Origin: Flagellimonas sp. HMM57 | GTDB taxonomy: Bacteria; Bacteroidota; Bacteroidia; Flavobacteriales; Flavobacteriaceae | Reading direction: 5' to 3' | Assembly (NCBI RefSeq): GCF_021390175.1 | Contig: NZ_CP090004.1 | Location: forward strand, 434,001 to 498,000 | Length of the DNA: 64,000 nucleotides | Shown here: positions 32,714 to 43,416 of the stretch, one piece after another | Position numbering within the stretch: position 1 is the first letter of the stretch | Layout of the letters: every line of letters begins with the position of its first letter | Notes under the pieces: generated by a model | The model's input: only the letters and a program-made list of their open reading frames with translations | Database searches by the model: none | What the model was told of the DNA's origin: nothing | Made by a program: the position numbers and the translations under genes

Positions 32714-35700
32714 TTATCTACTTATGTATATATATTCTGAATCTGTAAAACTTCCCTCATCGGTTTCGTAGTCAAATATATAAAAATATATACCCGCGGG
32801 GAGATAATCATTGACACTCAAGGTTGACCTTCCTCTTGAACGACCATCAAAAACATTGTTTACATTATTGTAATCCTTTCCTTCGTATACCGCAACACCC
32901 CATCTGTTAAAAATTCTAAGCGTACTGGTTTTAACGTTATCAAGTCCTCTTATAAAAAGAAATTCATTTTTGGAATTTCCATTAGGTGTCAGAATTTGAT
33001 TAACCACAACGCTTTCTATTAGCACCGTGACTGTAGCAGTATCGCAATTATCCGGATTATCAGCCTCACAAATCGTGTAATCAATGGTATAGCTTCCATC
33101 TGGCGTTCCAGGAACCACACGTATACTTCCGTCCTCATTAATTGTAAGTTCGTTTGTTGCGTTTGAAGTTAAAATCACATCCAATAGTGTAATTGATTCA
33201 CCATTCAAAGTATCATTTAATAGTATGTTGCTATCTGAAATTACCCCACCTGAACTGGTAGAGGTATACATATCATCTACAGCATCTATGACATTCCCTA
33301 TAGGATCAAGGTAGTCCGGTGTGCCATCACCGTCCGTATCGTCGTTTGTCGGGTCGCCATCGCCGTTAACGTCCTCATCCGGCGTATCGATACCGTCGCC
33401 GTCATCGTCGAAGTCCCGGTAGTTTACGTCCTCCGTTCCATCGGTGTCGGGAAGGTCGTTAGCAGGGTCGTCAATCTCGTCGTTGACATCATAGCCATCG
33501 TTCACATCGCTGCCTTCGTAACCATCGTCAAGACCATCATTGTCCGTGTCGACTCCCGTATAGGTCTGGTCTGGGATTCCGTCGAAGTTGAAGTCGTTCC
33601 CTTCATTGTTGTCTGGAACCAAGTCGTTGTCACTGTCATCATCAAGATAATCGGGTTCGTCCTCGCCGTCCGTGTTCACGGGTGTAAGACCGCCGATATA
33701 GGCACTGTTCACGCCTTGATTCGCTAAGTACATAGCTGCATCGTCATCATTCGGAGCAATGTAGCCCTCAGTGGACTGTGCTTCTACATTGTCAGGGATA
33801 CCATCATTATCACTGTCGATGTCCAAGTGGTCGGGACGGCCATCACCGTCACTGTCCAACGGATTCGTCAATGGGTCATTGTCGTTATCCAGATTGGGGT
33901 CTTCTACACTGTCCAATATACCATCATTGTCATCGTCAAGATCGACCACATCGGGAACACCATCACCATCGGTATCCGTTCCATCGCCGTTCGGGTCAAG
34001 GTAGTCTGGTGTACCGTCGCCATCGGTATCGTCGTTCGTCGGGTCGCCATCGCCGTCAACGTCCTCGTCTGGCGTATCGATACCATCGCCGTCATCATCA
34101 AAATCGCGGTAGTTCACATCCTCCGTTCCATCGGTATCAGGAAGGTCGTTAGCAGGGTCGTCGATTTCGTCGTTCACATCGTAGCCATCATTCACATCGC
34201 TGCCCTCGTACCCATCGTCAAGGCCGTCGTTGTCCGTGTCGACTCCAGTGTAGGTCTGGTCAGGGATTCCGTCGAAGTTGAAGTCGTTCCCCTCATTGTT
34301 GTCCATCACCAAATCATTATCGCTATCGTCGTCTAGGTAGTCCGGCTCATCATCACCGTCTGTGTTCTCGGGCGTAAGACCGCCGATATAGGCACTGTTC
34401 ACACCCTGGTTGGCAGCGTACGTAGCTGCATCGTCATCGTTCGGCGGAATATAACCGTTGGTAGGCTGTGCCTCAACATTGTCGGGGATACCATCATCGT
34501 CGCTGTCGATGTCCAAGTGATCGGGACGGCCATCACCATCACTGTCCAGCGGGTTCGTCAAAGGGTCGTTGTCGTTATCCAGATTGGGATCTTCCACACT
34601 GTCCAATATACCGTCGTTGTCATCGTCCAAATCCACTACATCGGGTACGCCGTCTCCGTCCGTATCCGTCCCATCGCCATTTGGATCTAGGTAGTCCGGC
34701 GTACCATCACCGTCCGTATCGTCGTTCGTCGGGTCGCCATCGCCGTCAACATCCTCGTCCGGTGTGTCGATGCCATCGCCGTCATCATCAAAATCGCGGT
34801 AGTTCACGTCTTCTGTTCCGTCAGTGTCCGGAAGGTCGTTCGCAGGGTCGTCAATCTCGTCGTTGACATCATAGCCGTCATTCACATCGCTGCCTTCGTA
34901 TCCGTCGTCAAGGCCGTCGTTGTCCGTATCGACTCCCGTGTAGGTCTGATCGGGGATTCCGTCGAAGTTAAAGTCGTTCCCCTCGTTATTGTCGGGGACC
35001 AAGTCATTGTCGCTGTCATCGTCTAGGTAGTCCGGCTTGTCCTCGCCATCCGTGTTCTCGGGATTTATTCCTTCATCACCACTTCCTTCATAAGCATTAT
35101 CCAAACCATCTTTATCGTCATCTTTTCCACTTGGAGGAATGTAACCAGCTGTAGACTGTCCTTCAACATTATCTGGAATACCATCATCATCGCTATCGAT
35201 ATCCCTGAAATTTGGTAAAGGGTCATTATCACTATTGATTGGAGTTATTCCTTCTCCACCACCTGGATAGGATTCATAATGATCATCCAAACCGTTTTTA
35301 TCCTTGTCCATTCCACAAGGTGCTTGAAAATGGTCAGGGTCTTGTGCTTCCACATTATCAATTATTCCATCATTATCCGAGTCTATATCACGGAAGTCTG
35401 GATGATGGTCGCTATCAGTATCTATAGGGGTTATTCCTTCTCCACCACCAGGGCAGCTTTCATAATGATCATCTAAACCGTTTTTATCTTTATCCACTCC
35501 GCAAGGTGCTAGATAATCTACAGTAGTTTGCGCTTCTACATTATCTAAAATCCCATCATTGTCAGAATCTATATCCAAATAATCGGGAATGTAATCTGCA
35601 TCTGTATCAATAGGCATGATTCCTTCCCCGGCACCTGGACAACTCTCGTAACTATCGTCCAAGCCATTTTTGTCCTTATCCATTCCACTTGCTGCTTGAA

Positions 35701-36055
35701 AACCCTTGGTAGTTTGAGCTTCAACATTATCTAGAATTCCATCATTATCTGAATCTATATCCAAATAATCTGGAACCCCATCGCCGTCCGTATCTGTAGG
35801 GTTGGTCCAATAACAGTTGTCCCCATCTTCATTCTTGTCTTCAACAGTATTAAGAATACCATCACCATCAATATCAATGTCCTTATCATCCGGAACACCA
35901 TCGCCATCCGTGTCTTTCTTTTTAGATTCTTCGACAGCTATGTTGTCTGGAATGGCAGTAAACGACGTGATTGTTATATAAAGTGCAAGTCCAGTAATTA
36001 AAAAAAGACTGTATAAAACCTTTTTCTTAAGATTTAAGAAAGTAATTTTTTCCAT
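32714..36055 (-). CDS. 1113-aa TSP3-repeat Ca-binding surface protein with T9SS type-B C-terminal domain
   Basis: The N-terminus has a hydrophobic export segment at about residues 14-35. From about 45 to 915 the protein is a run of acidic calcium-binding repeats of the thrombospondin type 3 style ([19 protein letters not shown] and variants). Four diverged units of about 59 aa come first, followed by two and a half near-identical 230-aa units. After these comes a beta-sandwich domain ([28 protein letters not shown]) at about 920-1010 and then the gliding-motility-associated C-terminal domain ([43 protein letters not shown]). Calcium should rigidify the stalk. Export by T9SS is inferred from the C-terminal domain. 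It is the first gene of the adhesin locus and its PorP/SprF partner 14 bp downstream is frameshifted. Confidence 0.9.
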   Translation of the reverse strand: MEKITFLNLKKKVLYSLFLITGLALYITITSFTAIPDNIAVEESKKKDTDGDGVPDDKDIDIDGDGILNTVEDKNEDGDNCYWTNPTDTDGDGVPDYLDIDSDNDGILDNVEAQTTKGFQAASGMDKDKNGLDDSYESCPGAGEGIMPIDTDADYIPDYLDIDSDNDGILDNVEAQTTVDYLAPCGVDKDKNGLDDHYESCPGGGEGITPIDTDSDHHPDFRDIDSDNDGIIDNVEAQDPDHFQAPCGMDKDKNGLDDHYESYPGGGEGITPINSDNDPLPNFRDIDSDDDGIPDNVEGQSTAGYIPPSGKDDDKDGLDNAYEGSGDEGINPENTDGEDKPDYLDDDSDNDLVPDNNEGNDFNFDGIPDQTYTGVDTDNDGLDDGYEGSDVNDGYDVNDEIDDPANDLPDTDGTEDVNYRDFDDDGDGIDTPDEDVDGDGDPTNDDTDGDGTPDYLDPNGDGTDTDGDGVPDVVDLDDDNDGILDSVEDPNLDNDNDPLTNPLDSDGDGRPDHLDIDSDDDGIPDNVEAQPTNGYIPPNDDDAATYAANQGVNSAYIGGLTPENTDGDDEPDYLDDDSDNDLVMDNNEGNDFNFDGIPDQTYTGVDTDNDGLDDGYEGSDVNDGYDVNDEIDDPANDLPDTDGTEDVNYRDFDDDGDGIDTPDEDVDGDGDPTNDDTDGDGTPDYLDPNGDGTDTDGDGVPDVVDLDDDNDGILDSVEDPNLDNDNDPLTNPLDSDGDGRPDHLDIDSDNDGIPDNVEAQSTEGYIAPNDDDAAMYLANQGVNSAYIGGLTPVNTDGEDEPDYLDDDSDNDLVPDNNEGNDFNFDGIPDQTYTGVDTDNDGLDDGYEGSDVNDGYDVNDEIDDPANDLPDTDGTEDVNYRDFDDDGDGIDTPDEDVNGDGDPTNDDTDGDGTPDYLDPIGNVIDAVDDMYTSTSSGGVISDSNILLNDTLNGESITLLDVILTSNATNELTINEDGSIRVVPGTPDGSYTIDYTICEADNPDNCDTATVTVLIESVVVNQILTPNGNSKNEFLFIRGLDNVKTSTLRIFNRWGVAVYEGKDYNNVNNVFDGRSRGRSTLSVNDYLPAGIYFYIFDYETDEGSFTDSEYIYISR
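33303..35062 (-). repeat. 690-bp (230-aa) tandem repeat, about 2.5 copies
   Basis: Matching positions recur at exact 690-bp steps (33303/33993/34683; 33691/34381; 34331/35021; 33682/34372/35062). Two complete units and one partial unit encode the acidic TSP3 array. The copies differ mainly at third codon positions. Hand-counted GC of 33361-33420 is 37/60, whereas the older, diverged repeats at 35701-35760 give 19/60. Confidence 0.9.
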
Positions 36056-36460
36056 AAATGAAAGTTTTGGTCAACTATTCACCATGGCATTTGGTTCTCG
36101 TAGATGTATAAGAAAATGGGGCTTTTCTTATTAATTTAATTCTGTCCGTGTCCTAGTCTGCTCAACGAACATCATTTGATGGCATAATTAAAACAATTTC
36201 AAAGATTGAGCTATTTTAATCGATAAAAGGTTCATTCTTGGTTATTATTTACCACTTATAATGATACGTCCTCAATCGAAAAAAAGATTACCTAACACTA
36301 AAATTTTGTTTTATTCATTAAAGTGAAAATTACAACGTATTTTGAATACTACTACTTCTTTTTCATTCTTTTTATCTTACTGATATCAACAATATCTTAT
36401 GATAACTTAAATCTGTTTACAAAGAGATAATTACACTATTTTTGCCCAAATTTTTTGTTG
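36056..36460. other. divergent intergenic region between the TSP3 adhesin and prfC
   Basis: This gap of about 400 bp is very AT-rich and has no supported gene. It must hold promoters for both directions. Toward prfC there is TATTTTTG at 36437-36444, a match to TAnnTTTG 17 bp before the ATG. Toward the adhesin I see only an ATCGAT-centred near-palindrome at 36216-36228 and no clear -7 element. Confidence 0.45.
36437..36444 (+). promoter_or_regulatory. candidate -7 element for prfC
   Basis: TATTTTTG fits the Bacteroidota -7 motif TAnnTTTG. No exact TTG lies 18-21 bp upstream (only CTG at 36413-36415, 21 bp away). The resulting transcript would have a leader of roughly ten bases. Confidence 0.35.
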
Positions 36461-38050
36461 ATGGATTTTGTTAAGGAAATTTCAAGGCGTAGGACTTTTG
36501 GTATTATCTCCCACCCAGATGCGGGTAAGACAACACTGACTGAAAAACTACTTTTGTTCGGTGGTGCAATTCAAGAAGCTGGAGCTGTGAAAAATAATAA
36601 AATAAAAAAATCCGCAACCAGTGATTTTATGGAAATAGAACGCCAACGTGGTATTTCCGTAGCTACATCCGTCTTGGCCTTTATTTATAATGATAAGAAA
36701 ATCAATATATTAGATACGCCCGGCCACAAAGATTTTGCTGAAGATACTTTTAGAACGTTGACCGCCGTTGATAGCGTTATCGTAGTTATCGATGTTGCTA
36801 AAGGTGTTGAGGAACAGACCGAAAAATTGGTTGAAGTCTGTAGAATGCGAAACATTCCAATGATAGTTTTCATCAATAAGTTGGATCGAGAAGGAAAAGA
36901 TGCCTTTGATTTATTGGACGAAGTAGAGCAAAAATTGGGTCTCTCAGTCACTCCACTCAGCTTTCCTATTGGTATGGGATATGATTTTAAGGGTATCTAT
37001 AATATTTATGAAAAGAACATCAACTTGTTCAGTGGCAATAGCAAGAAAAATATAGAAGAAACCATTGCTTTTACAGACATTGAGAGTACTGAACTTGAAA
37101 ATATTATTGGCGAATCGGCAGCTCAAGAACTCAGAGATAATCTAGAATTAGTGGATGGGGTGTATCCTAAATTTGATAAAGATTCCTATTTAAAGGGAGA
37201 GCAACAACCTGTTTTTTTTGGTTCTGCACTTAATAATTTTGGTGTAAGGGAATTACTTGACTGCTTTGTGGAAATTGCGCCTGACCCCAGACCAAAAATG
37301 TCCGAAGAACGCTTAGTAGATTCAAATGAAAAGGATTTTTCTGGATTTGTTTTCAAAATCCATGCGAATATGGATCCCAAACATCGTGATAGACTGGCGT
37401 TTGTAAAAATAGTATCTGGTACTTTTGAACGCAACAAACCTTATTTGCATGTGAGACATGGCAAAAAATTAAAGTTTTCCAGTCCTAATGCGTTTTTTGC
37501 AGAGAAGAAAGAAATCGTAGATATTTCTTATCCCGGGGATATTGTTGGCCTTCATGATACGGGAAATTTTAAAATTGGTGACACGCTTACCAGTGGGGAA
37601 CAATTGAACTACAAAGGCATTCCCAGTTTCTCTCCGGAACATTTTAGATATATCAATAATGCGGACCCTATGAAAGCCAAGCAGTTGTACAAAGGAATCG
37701 ACCAACTTATGGACGAAGGTGTAGCTCAGCTTTTTACATTAGAGTTGAACGGTAGGAAAGTAATCGGTACCGTAGGTGCACTGCAATATGAAGTTATTCA
37801 ATACCGGTTGGAACACGAGTACGGTGCCAAATGTACCTATGAAAATTTCCCCGTACACAAAGCATGCTGGGTCGAGGCTGAGAACCCTTCCAATGATGAG
37901 TTTAAGGAATTTAAAAGAGTAAAACAGAAGTTTCTGGCAACAGACAAACAGGGGCAATTAGTTTTTTTAGCTGATTCTCAATTTTCATTGCAAATGACAC
38001 AACAAAAATATCCTACGGTGAAGCTTCATTTTACTTCGGAGTTCGCGTAA
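36461..38050 (+). CDS. prfC: peptide chain release factor 3 (RF3)
   Basis: The protein has 529 aa from the ATG at 36461. The in-frame TTG codons at 36455 and 36458 are less likely because family members begin about nine residues before RRTFGIISHPDAG. It is a GTPase that removes RF1/RF2 from the ribosome after peptide release. G-motifs are visible: SHPDAGKTT (P-loop), the switch region EIERQRGISV, DTPGHKDF, and NKLD. The SATSDFMEIERQRG stretch is typical of RF3 rather than EF-G. Domain II and III signatures (HVRHGKKLKFSSP, ALQYEVIQYRLEHEYG) follow, and the length agrees with E. coli RF3 (529 aa). It is probably monocistronic. Confidence 0.96.
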   Translation: MDFVKEISRRRTFGIISHPDAGKTTLTEKLLLFGGAIQEAGAVKNNKIKKSATSDFMEIERQRGISVATSVLAFIYNDKKINILDTPGHKDFAEDTFRTLTAVDSVIVVIDVAKGVEEQTEKLVEVCRMRNIPMIVFINKLDREGKDAFDLLDEVEQKLGLSVTPLSFPIGMGYDFKGIYNIYEKNINLFSGNSKKNIEETIAFTDIESTELENIIGESAAQELRDNLELVDGVYPKFDKDSYLKGEQQPVFFGSALNNFGVRELLDCFVEIAPDPRPKMSEERLVDSNEKDFSGFVFKIHANMDPKHRDRLAFVKIVSGTFERNKPYLHVRHGKKLKFSSPNAFFAEKKEIVDISYPGDIVGLHDTGNFKIGDTLTSGEQLNYKGIPSFSPEHFRYINNADPMKAKQLYKGIDQLMDEGVAQLFTLELNGRKVIGTVGALQYEVIQYRLEHEYGAKCTYENFPVHKACWVEAENPSNDEFKEFKRVKQKFLATDKQGQLVFLADSQFSLQMTQQKYPTVKLHFTSEFA

Positions 38051-38158
38051 TCGCTCCAATTAATACAGTATTCTTCGTGGTACTGCATAAATATAAGAAC
38101 GCGCAAGGAACTCTTTTTTTTGTAAATTACTGTTTAATAACCAATTAATTTACAAATT

Positions 38159-38596
38159 ATGACAACTGAAGTAACTAACAAACCGCCTATATGGTTTTGG
38201 GTGGTCGCTGTCATTGCTCTACTCTGGAATTTGATGGGTGTAACCGCTTATTTAGGTGATGCATTTACCACTGTTGAACAATTGGAGCAAATGACCCAAG
38301 AACAACGCGAACTATTTGAAATGAGACCAGCATGGGTAACCGCAGCGTTTGCAACAGCCGTTTTCGCAGGGGCAATTGGAAGTATTGCACTTTTGATTCG
38401 TAAAAAATGGGCAACGCCTTTATTTGTGATTTCCTTACTTGCGGCTATTGCACAGTTTATTTACAATTCTTTTCTAACGAACATGATAGAGGTCATGGGG
38501 ACCCAGGCAATCGTATTTCCCGTTCTAATTCTGGGGTTTGGCATTTACCTAATCTTTTTTTCAAAAAAAGGACATACCAAGGGCTGGTTACGGTAA
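38159..38596 (+). CDS. small four-helix membrane protein of unknown function
   Basis: The protein has 145 aa. Four hydrophobic segments lie at about 11-31, 62-82, 86-106 and 117-137, with a short acidic Gln-rich loop (TVEQLEQMTQEQRELFEMRP) between the first and second. Similar small Bacteroidota proteins are often labelled as sugar transporter or DoxX-like, but I see no transport or catalytic motif to justify that. It follows prfC by 108 bp and ends before a strong bidirectional terminator. Integral inner-membrane location is well supported, function is not. Confidence 0.75.
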   Translation: MTTEVTNKPPIWFWVVAVIALLWNLMGVTAYLGDAFTTVEQLEQMTQEQRELFEMRPAWVTAAFATAVFAGAIGSIALLIRKKWATPLFVISLLAAIAQFIYNSFLTNMIEVMGTQAIVFPVLILGFGIYLIFFSKKGHTKGWLR

Positions 38597-38660
38597 GTAC
38601 AAAGTCACTCGAAAATAAGTTAGCATAATTTTACTTACTTAAAAGTGATAACCAAAATAA

Positions 38661-38690
38661 AAAACCCTGACAGTATTTGTCAGGTTTTTT
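38661..38690. terminator. bidirectional intrinsic terminator
   Basis: CCTGACA (38666-38672) and TGTCAGG (38678-38684) form a perfect 7-bp stem with a 5-nt loop. It is flanked by A-rich sequence on one side and T6 (38685-38690) on the other, so it can serve both the forward membrane-protein gene and the reverse DUF3467 gene. Confidence 0.75.
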
Positions 38691-38692
38691 GT

Positions 38693-39004
38693 TTATGCTT
38701 CTCCTGTAGGTCCAAAATTTAAAGGAATAGGAGGTTGTTCATAATCCTTTATGGTGCCATGGGCTTTCTCAAATCTAGTCACATTATCGTTTAATGCCTT
38801 CAAGAATTTCTTGGCATGCTGCGGCGTTAGTACAATTCTACTTTTAACCTTTGCCTTTGGAGCCCCGGGCATCATACTTATAAAATCCACTACAAATTCC
38901 GATACTGAATGATTGATGATTGCAAGATTAGAATATATTCCTTCTGCAGTTTTTTCATCCAATTCTATATTTATCTGTTTCTGGTTTTGATTTTTATCAG
39001 CCAT
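38693..39004 (-). CDS. DUF3467 family protein
   Basis: The protein has 103 aa. The DUF3467 pattern is clear: INIELDEKTAEGIYSNLAII followed by HSVSEFVVDFI, PGAPKAKVKSRIVLTPQHAK and a helical end. The family is widespread in Bacteroidota and other phyla and remains uncharacterised. It is small and cytosolic, with no enzyme motif. It lies directly downstream of rpoC on the same strand but beyond a strong terminator, so independent transcription or limited read-through from the rpoBC operon is expected. Confidence 0.88.
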   Translation of the reverse strand: MADKNQNQKQINIELDEKTAEGIYSNLAIINHSVSEFVVDFISMMPGAPKAKVKSRIVLTPQHAKKFLKALNDNVTRFEKAHGTIKDYEQPPIPLNFGPTGEA

Positions 39005-39022
39005 TATTTTTCCTATAATTTT

Positions 39023-39056
39023 AAAAAAGAAAACCCTGACGTTGCCGTCAGGGTTT
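39023..39056 (-). terminator. intrinsic terminator of the rpoBC operon
   Basis: A perfect 11-bp stem (39031-39041 with 39046-39056) has a 4-nt loop. On the reverse strand it is followed by TCTTTTTT (39030-39023). It begins only 6 bp after the rpoC stop codon at 39062. Confidence 0.85.
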
Positions 39057-39061
39057 GTTTA

Positions 39062-42000
39062 TTAGAATTTGAATTCTTCCTTTCGGGCCATGATTTCATC
39101 GTATTCCTCTTTGGAACCTACAATGATACTATCATAATCCCTCATACCTGTACCGGCAGGAATCTTATGTCCTACAATAACATTTTCCTTCAATCCTTCC
39201 AATGTATCCACTTTACCGCTTACCGCAGCTTCGTTCAACACTTTGGTGGTTTCTTGGAAAGATGCTGCCGAGATGAACGATTTCGTCTGCAATGAAGCTC
39301 TTGTAATACCTTGTAATATTGGAGTTGCAGTAGCGGCTACCGCATCTCTTGCACTTACCAAGGCTTTATCAGATCTTCTCAATACTGAATTTTCATCTCT
39401 CAAGGCACGGGCAGAAATAATCTGTCCTGCTTTAAGGTTTTCAGAATCTCCTGCATCCTCAACTACCTTCATTCCAAAGATTTCATCGTTCTCACGAATA
39501 AAGTCATCTTTGTGTACCAATTGATTTTCCAAGAAAGTCGTGTCACCTGAATCTTCAATACGTACTTTACGCATCATCTGTCTTACAACAACTTCAAAGT
39601 GCTTATCATTGATTTTCACCCCTTGCAAACGATATACTTCCTGTACTTCGTTCACCAAGTATTGTTGTACAGCTGATGGTCCTTTTATTGCCAAAATATC
39701 TTCTGGAGTAATGGAACCATCTGATAAAGGCATCCCGGCACGAACGTAATCGTTCTCCTGAACCAATATCTGGTTGGAAAGTTTTACCAAGTATTTCTTG
39801 ATCTCTCCCAATTTAGATTCGATAATGATTTCACGGTTACCTCTTTTGATTTTACCAAATGAAACAACACCATCAATTTCTGAAACCACAGCTGGGTTAG
39901 ATGGGTTACGTGCTTCGAAAAGCTCCGTTACCCTTGGAAGACCACCGGTAATATCACCTGCCTTCGCAGATTTACGTGGAATCTTGACCAAAATCTTACC
40001 TTCTTTGATTTTATCACCGTCATCCACCATTATGTGGGAACCAACTGGTAAGTTGTAAGAACGTATGGTTTCTCCTTTTCCATCCTTAATTAATAAAGTT
40101 GGAATAAGTTTCTTGTTTCTAGATTCAGAAATAACTTTCTCTTGGAAACCTGTTTGTTCATCAATCTCAACTTGATATGTGATTCCTTGTTCGATGTTTT
40201 CATAGGCTATTTGCCCCGTGAATTCAGAAACAATTACACCATTATAGGGATCCCATTGACAGACAACCGTTCCTTTTTTGATTTTTTCACCATTCTTGAC
40301 GAACAATTGCGAACCATAAGGAATGTTATTCGTGCTCAAAGTGATACCAGTAGTTGCATCAACAATTTTAATTTCTGAAGTTCTAGAGATAACGATATTG
40401 GCTTTTTCACCTTCACTGTTTTCTCCGACAACAGTCCTTAAATCCTCTATTTCCGCAACACCATCAAACTTAGCTTCTAGCTTACTATCTTCGGAAATGT
40501 TTCCTGCAATACCTCCAACGTGGAATGTACGCAACGTTAATTGTGTTCCTGGTTCTCCAATGGATTGTGCTGCAACAACACCAACAGCTTCACCTCGCTG
40601 AACCATTTTATTGGTAGCTAAGTTTCTTCCGTAACATTTTCCACAGATACCTTTTGGAGCTTCACAAGTTAATGCTGAACGTACTTCTATACTTTCTATA
40701 GGGGAAGCTTCAACCCTTTTTACATCAGCTTCAGAAATTTCCTGACCTGCCGACAATACCAATTCCTCCGTCAATGGATTGTATACATCATGAAGCGATA
40801 CCCTTCCGAGGATTCTTTCACCAAGTGTTTCAACTATCTCTTCGTTCTTTTTCAAGGCTTTGACCTCAATCCCCCTTAACGTACCACAATCTTCAATATT
40901 AATGATTACGTCTTGAGATACATCCACCAAACGTCTTGTCAAGTATCCTGCATCGGCAGTTTTAAGTGCAGTATCCGCCAATCCTTTACGTGCACCGTGC
41001 GTTGAGATAAAATATTCCAAAATCGATAATCCTTCCTTAAAGTTGGAAAGAATCGGGTTTTCGATGATCTCACCACCGCCTGCTGTAGATTTTTTAGGTT
41101 TTGCCATCAATCCACGCATACCTGTCAGCTGACGAATCTGTTCTTTTGAACCCCTTGCACCAGAATCCAACATCATATATACAGAGTTGAATCCTTGCTG
41201 ATCTTCACGAATTCGCTTCATGGCCAATTCGGTCAACATTGCATTTGTAGAAGTCCACACGTCGATAACCTGGTTATATCGCTCATTATTGGTGATAAGC
41301 CCCATGTTATAGTTTGCCATGATTCCATCAACTTGATCATTGGCGTCGTTTATCATATCGTGCTTCTCTGGCGGAATGATAATATCTCCTAAACTGAAGG
41401 ATAGACCTCCTTTAAAGGCAAAATCATAACCCATGGATTTTATCTTATCCAAAAATGCAGCAGTAGCAGGTACATCGGTCACCGCAAGAATATCGCCAAT
41501 AATATTTCTTAGCGATTTTTTGTTCAATACTTCATTGATATAACCTGCTTCTTCAGGAACTACACTATTGAACAATACACGACCAACTGTTGTAGCAATA
41601 ATCTGATTTACAAGCTCTCCTTCTTCATTAAAATCCTTGGCTCTAACCTTGATGCCTGCATTCAAATCAACTTTTCCTTCGTTGAAGGCAATCTCTACTT
41701 CCTCAGCAGAATAGAATGTCAACCCTTCACCTTGAATAGGCACCTCTGGGGTTGATTTTCTTTCTTTTGTCATGTAGTACAGCCCCAATACCATATCCTG
41801 TGAAGGAACAGTAATTGGTGAACCGTTCGCCGGGTTCAAGATATTCTGGGAAGCCAACATTAACAATTGTGCTTCTAAAATAGCTTCTGGCCCCAATGGT
41901 AAGTGTACCGCCATTTGGTCACCATCGAAATCCGCATTAAATGCAGTACATGCCAATGGGTGCAAACGAATTGCCTTACCTTCGATAAGCTTTGGTTGGA

Positions 42001-43360
42001 ATGCCTGGATACCCAACCTGTGCAATGTAGGGGCACGGTTCAATAATACTGGATGTCCTTTTAAGACATTTTCAAGAATATCCCAAACTACGGGCTCTTT
42101 CTTATCTATAATCTTTTTAGCAGATTTTACGGTTTTTACAATTCCTCTTTCAATCAGTTTTCTGATGACAAAAGGTTTGTAAAGTTCTGCAGCCATATCT
42201 TTTGGAAGTCCACATTCGTATAGGTTCATCTCTGGACCAACGACGATGACGGAACGAGCGGAGTAGTCCACACGTTTACCCAAAAGGTTTTGACGGAAAC
42301 GACCTTGTTTCCCCTTCAATGAATCGGAAAGGGATTTTAATGGTCTGTTTGATTCCGTTTTTACTGCTGAAGCTTTTCTTGTGTTATCGAAAAGAGAATC
42401 CACTGCTTCTTGAAGCATACGTTTCTCATTTCTCAAGATTACTTCAGGAGCTTTTATTTCCATCAATCGTTTTAGACGATTGTTACGGATAATTACCCTG
42501 CGGTATAAATCGTTCAAATCTGAAGTTGCAAAACGACCACCATCCAAAGGTACCAAAGGACGTAACTCTGGCGGAATCACAGGAACCACCTTCATGATCA
42601 TCCACTCAGGATTGTTCTCTCTATTGCCTTGGGACTCACGCAACGCTTCAACAACTTGAAGTCTTTTTAAGGCTTCTGTTTTACGCTGCTTTGACGTTTC
42701 GGTATTGGCTTTATGTCGTAATTGATATGAAAGTTCTTCCAAATCAATTCTTGACAATAAATCAATCAAACATTCTGCACCCATTTTAGCCACAAACTTG
42801 TTAGGGTCCGTATCTTCCAAGTATTGATTTTCTACTGGAATGGATTCCAAAATATTCAGGTACTCTTCTTCGGTCAAGAAATCCATTTTATTGATTTCTT
42901 CACCTTCAGGGCCTTTGGCGATACCGGGCTGGATAACGACATATCTTTCGTAATAGATAATCATATCCAACTTTTTGGACGGTAGGCCCAACAGGTACCC
43001 TATTTTATTTGGAAGTGAACGGAAATACCAGATATGTGCAACAGGAACCACCAAATTGATGTGCCCTACACGGTCTCTACGTACTTTTTTCTCCGTTACC
43101 TCTACACCACAACGATCACAAACGATTCCACGGTAACGGATACGCTTGTACTTTCCACAGGCACATTCGTAATCCTTTACAGGACCAAAAATACGCTCGC
43201 AGAACAACCCATCACGCTCAGGCTTGTGCGTTCTGTAGTTAATAGTTTCAGGTTTTAACACCTCTCCACGGGATTCTGCCAAGATAGACTCTGGAGAAGC
43301 CAATCCGATGGAAATTTTATCAAACCTTTTTGGTGCGTTATTATCTTTTATTCTAGCCAT
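39062..43360 (-). CDS. rpoC: DNA-directed RNA polymerase beta' subunit
   Basis: The protein has 1432 aa, the usual Bacteroidota length. The N-terminal zinc-binding domain is visible in [20 protein letters not shown]. The catalytic magnesium-binding motif [12 protein letters not shown] lies near residue 475. The second zinc site is [16 protein letters not shown]. Bridge-helix and trigger-loop segments are present around [20 protein letters not shown] and TLRTFHVGG. It forms the core enzyme with RpoB (57 bp upstream) and terminates the secE-to-rpoC transcription unit. No truncation or unusual insertion was noticed. Confidence 0.98.
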   Translation of the reverse strand: MARIKDNNAPKRFDKISIGLASPESILAESRGEVLKPETINYRTHKPERDGLFCERIFGPVKDYECACGKYKRIRYRGIVCDRCGVEVTEKKVRRDRVGHINLVVPVAHIWYFRSLPNKIGYLLGLPSKKLDMIIYYERYVVIQPGIAKGPEGEEINKMDFLTEEEYLNILESIPVENQYLEDTDPNKFVAKMGAECLIDLLSRIDLEELSYQLRHKANTETSKQRKTEALKRLQVVEALRESQGNRENNPEWMIMKVVPVIPPELRPLVPLDGGRFATSDLNDLYRRVIIRNNRLKRLMEIKAPEVILRNEKRMLQEAVDSLFDNTRKASAVKTESNRPLKSLSDSLKGKQGRFRQNLLGKRVDYSARSVIVVGPEMNLYECGLPKDMAAELYKPFVIRKLIERGIVKTVKSAKKIIDKKEPVVWDILENVLKGHPVLLNRAPTLHRLGIQAFQPKLIEGKAIRLHPLACTAFNADFDGDQMAVHLPLGPEAILEAQLLMLASQNILNPANGSPITVPSQDMVLGLYYMTKERKSTPEVPIQGEGLTFYSAEEVEIAFNEGKVDLNAGIKVRAKDFNEEGELVNQIIATTVGRVLFNSVVPEEAGYINEVLNKKSLRNIIGDILAVTDVPATAAFLDKIKSMGYDFAFKGGLSFSLGDIIIPPEKHDMINDANDQVDGIMANYNMGLITNNERYNQVIDVWTSTNAMLTELAMKRIREDQQGFNSVYMMLDSGARGSKEQIRQLTGMRGLMAKPKKSTAGGGEIIENPILSNFKEGLSILEYFISTHGARKGLADTALKTADAGYLTRRLVDVSQDVIINIEDCGTLRGIEVKALKKNEEIVETLGERILGRVSLHDVYNPLTEELVLSAGQEISEADVKRVEASPIESIEVRSALTCEAPKGICGKCYGRNLATNKMVQRGEAVGVVAAQSIGEPGTQLTLRTFHVGGIAGNISEDSKLEAKFDGVAEIEDLRTVVGENSEGEKANIVISRTSEIKIVDATTGITLSTNNIPYGSQLFVKNGEKIKKGTVVCQWDPYNGVIVSEFTGQIAYENIEQGITYQVEIDEQTGFQEKVISESRNKKLIPTLLIKDGKGETIRSYNLPVGSHIMVDDGDKIKEGKILVKIPRKSAKAGDITGGLPRVTELFEARNPSNPAVVSEIDGVVSFGKIKRGNREIIIESKLGEIKKYLVKLSNQILVQENDYVRAGMPLSDGSITPEDILAIKGPSAVQQYLVNEVQEVYRLQGVKINDKHFEVVVRQMMRKVRIEDSGDTTFLENQLVHKDDFIRENDEIFGMKVVEDAGDSENLKAGQIISARALRDENSVLRRSDKALVSARDAVAATATPILQGITRASLQTKSFISAASFQETTKVLNEAAVSGKVDTLEGLKENVIVGHKIPAGTGMRDYDSIIVGSKEEYDEIMARKEEFKF

Positions 43361-43416
43361 AATAGTATGGTGATGATATAATTAAAAAAACTTTTTTCAA
43401 TAGTGTTAACTATGTC

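Noticed and set aside
33771..34866. Forward-strand reading frames antisense to the TSP3 adhesin
   Set aside because: Shadow frames of the Asp/Gly-codon-rich repeats; His/Arg- or Ser-rich translations without family resemblance.
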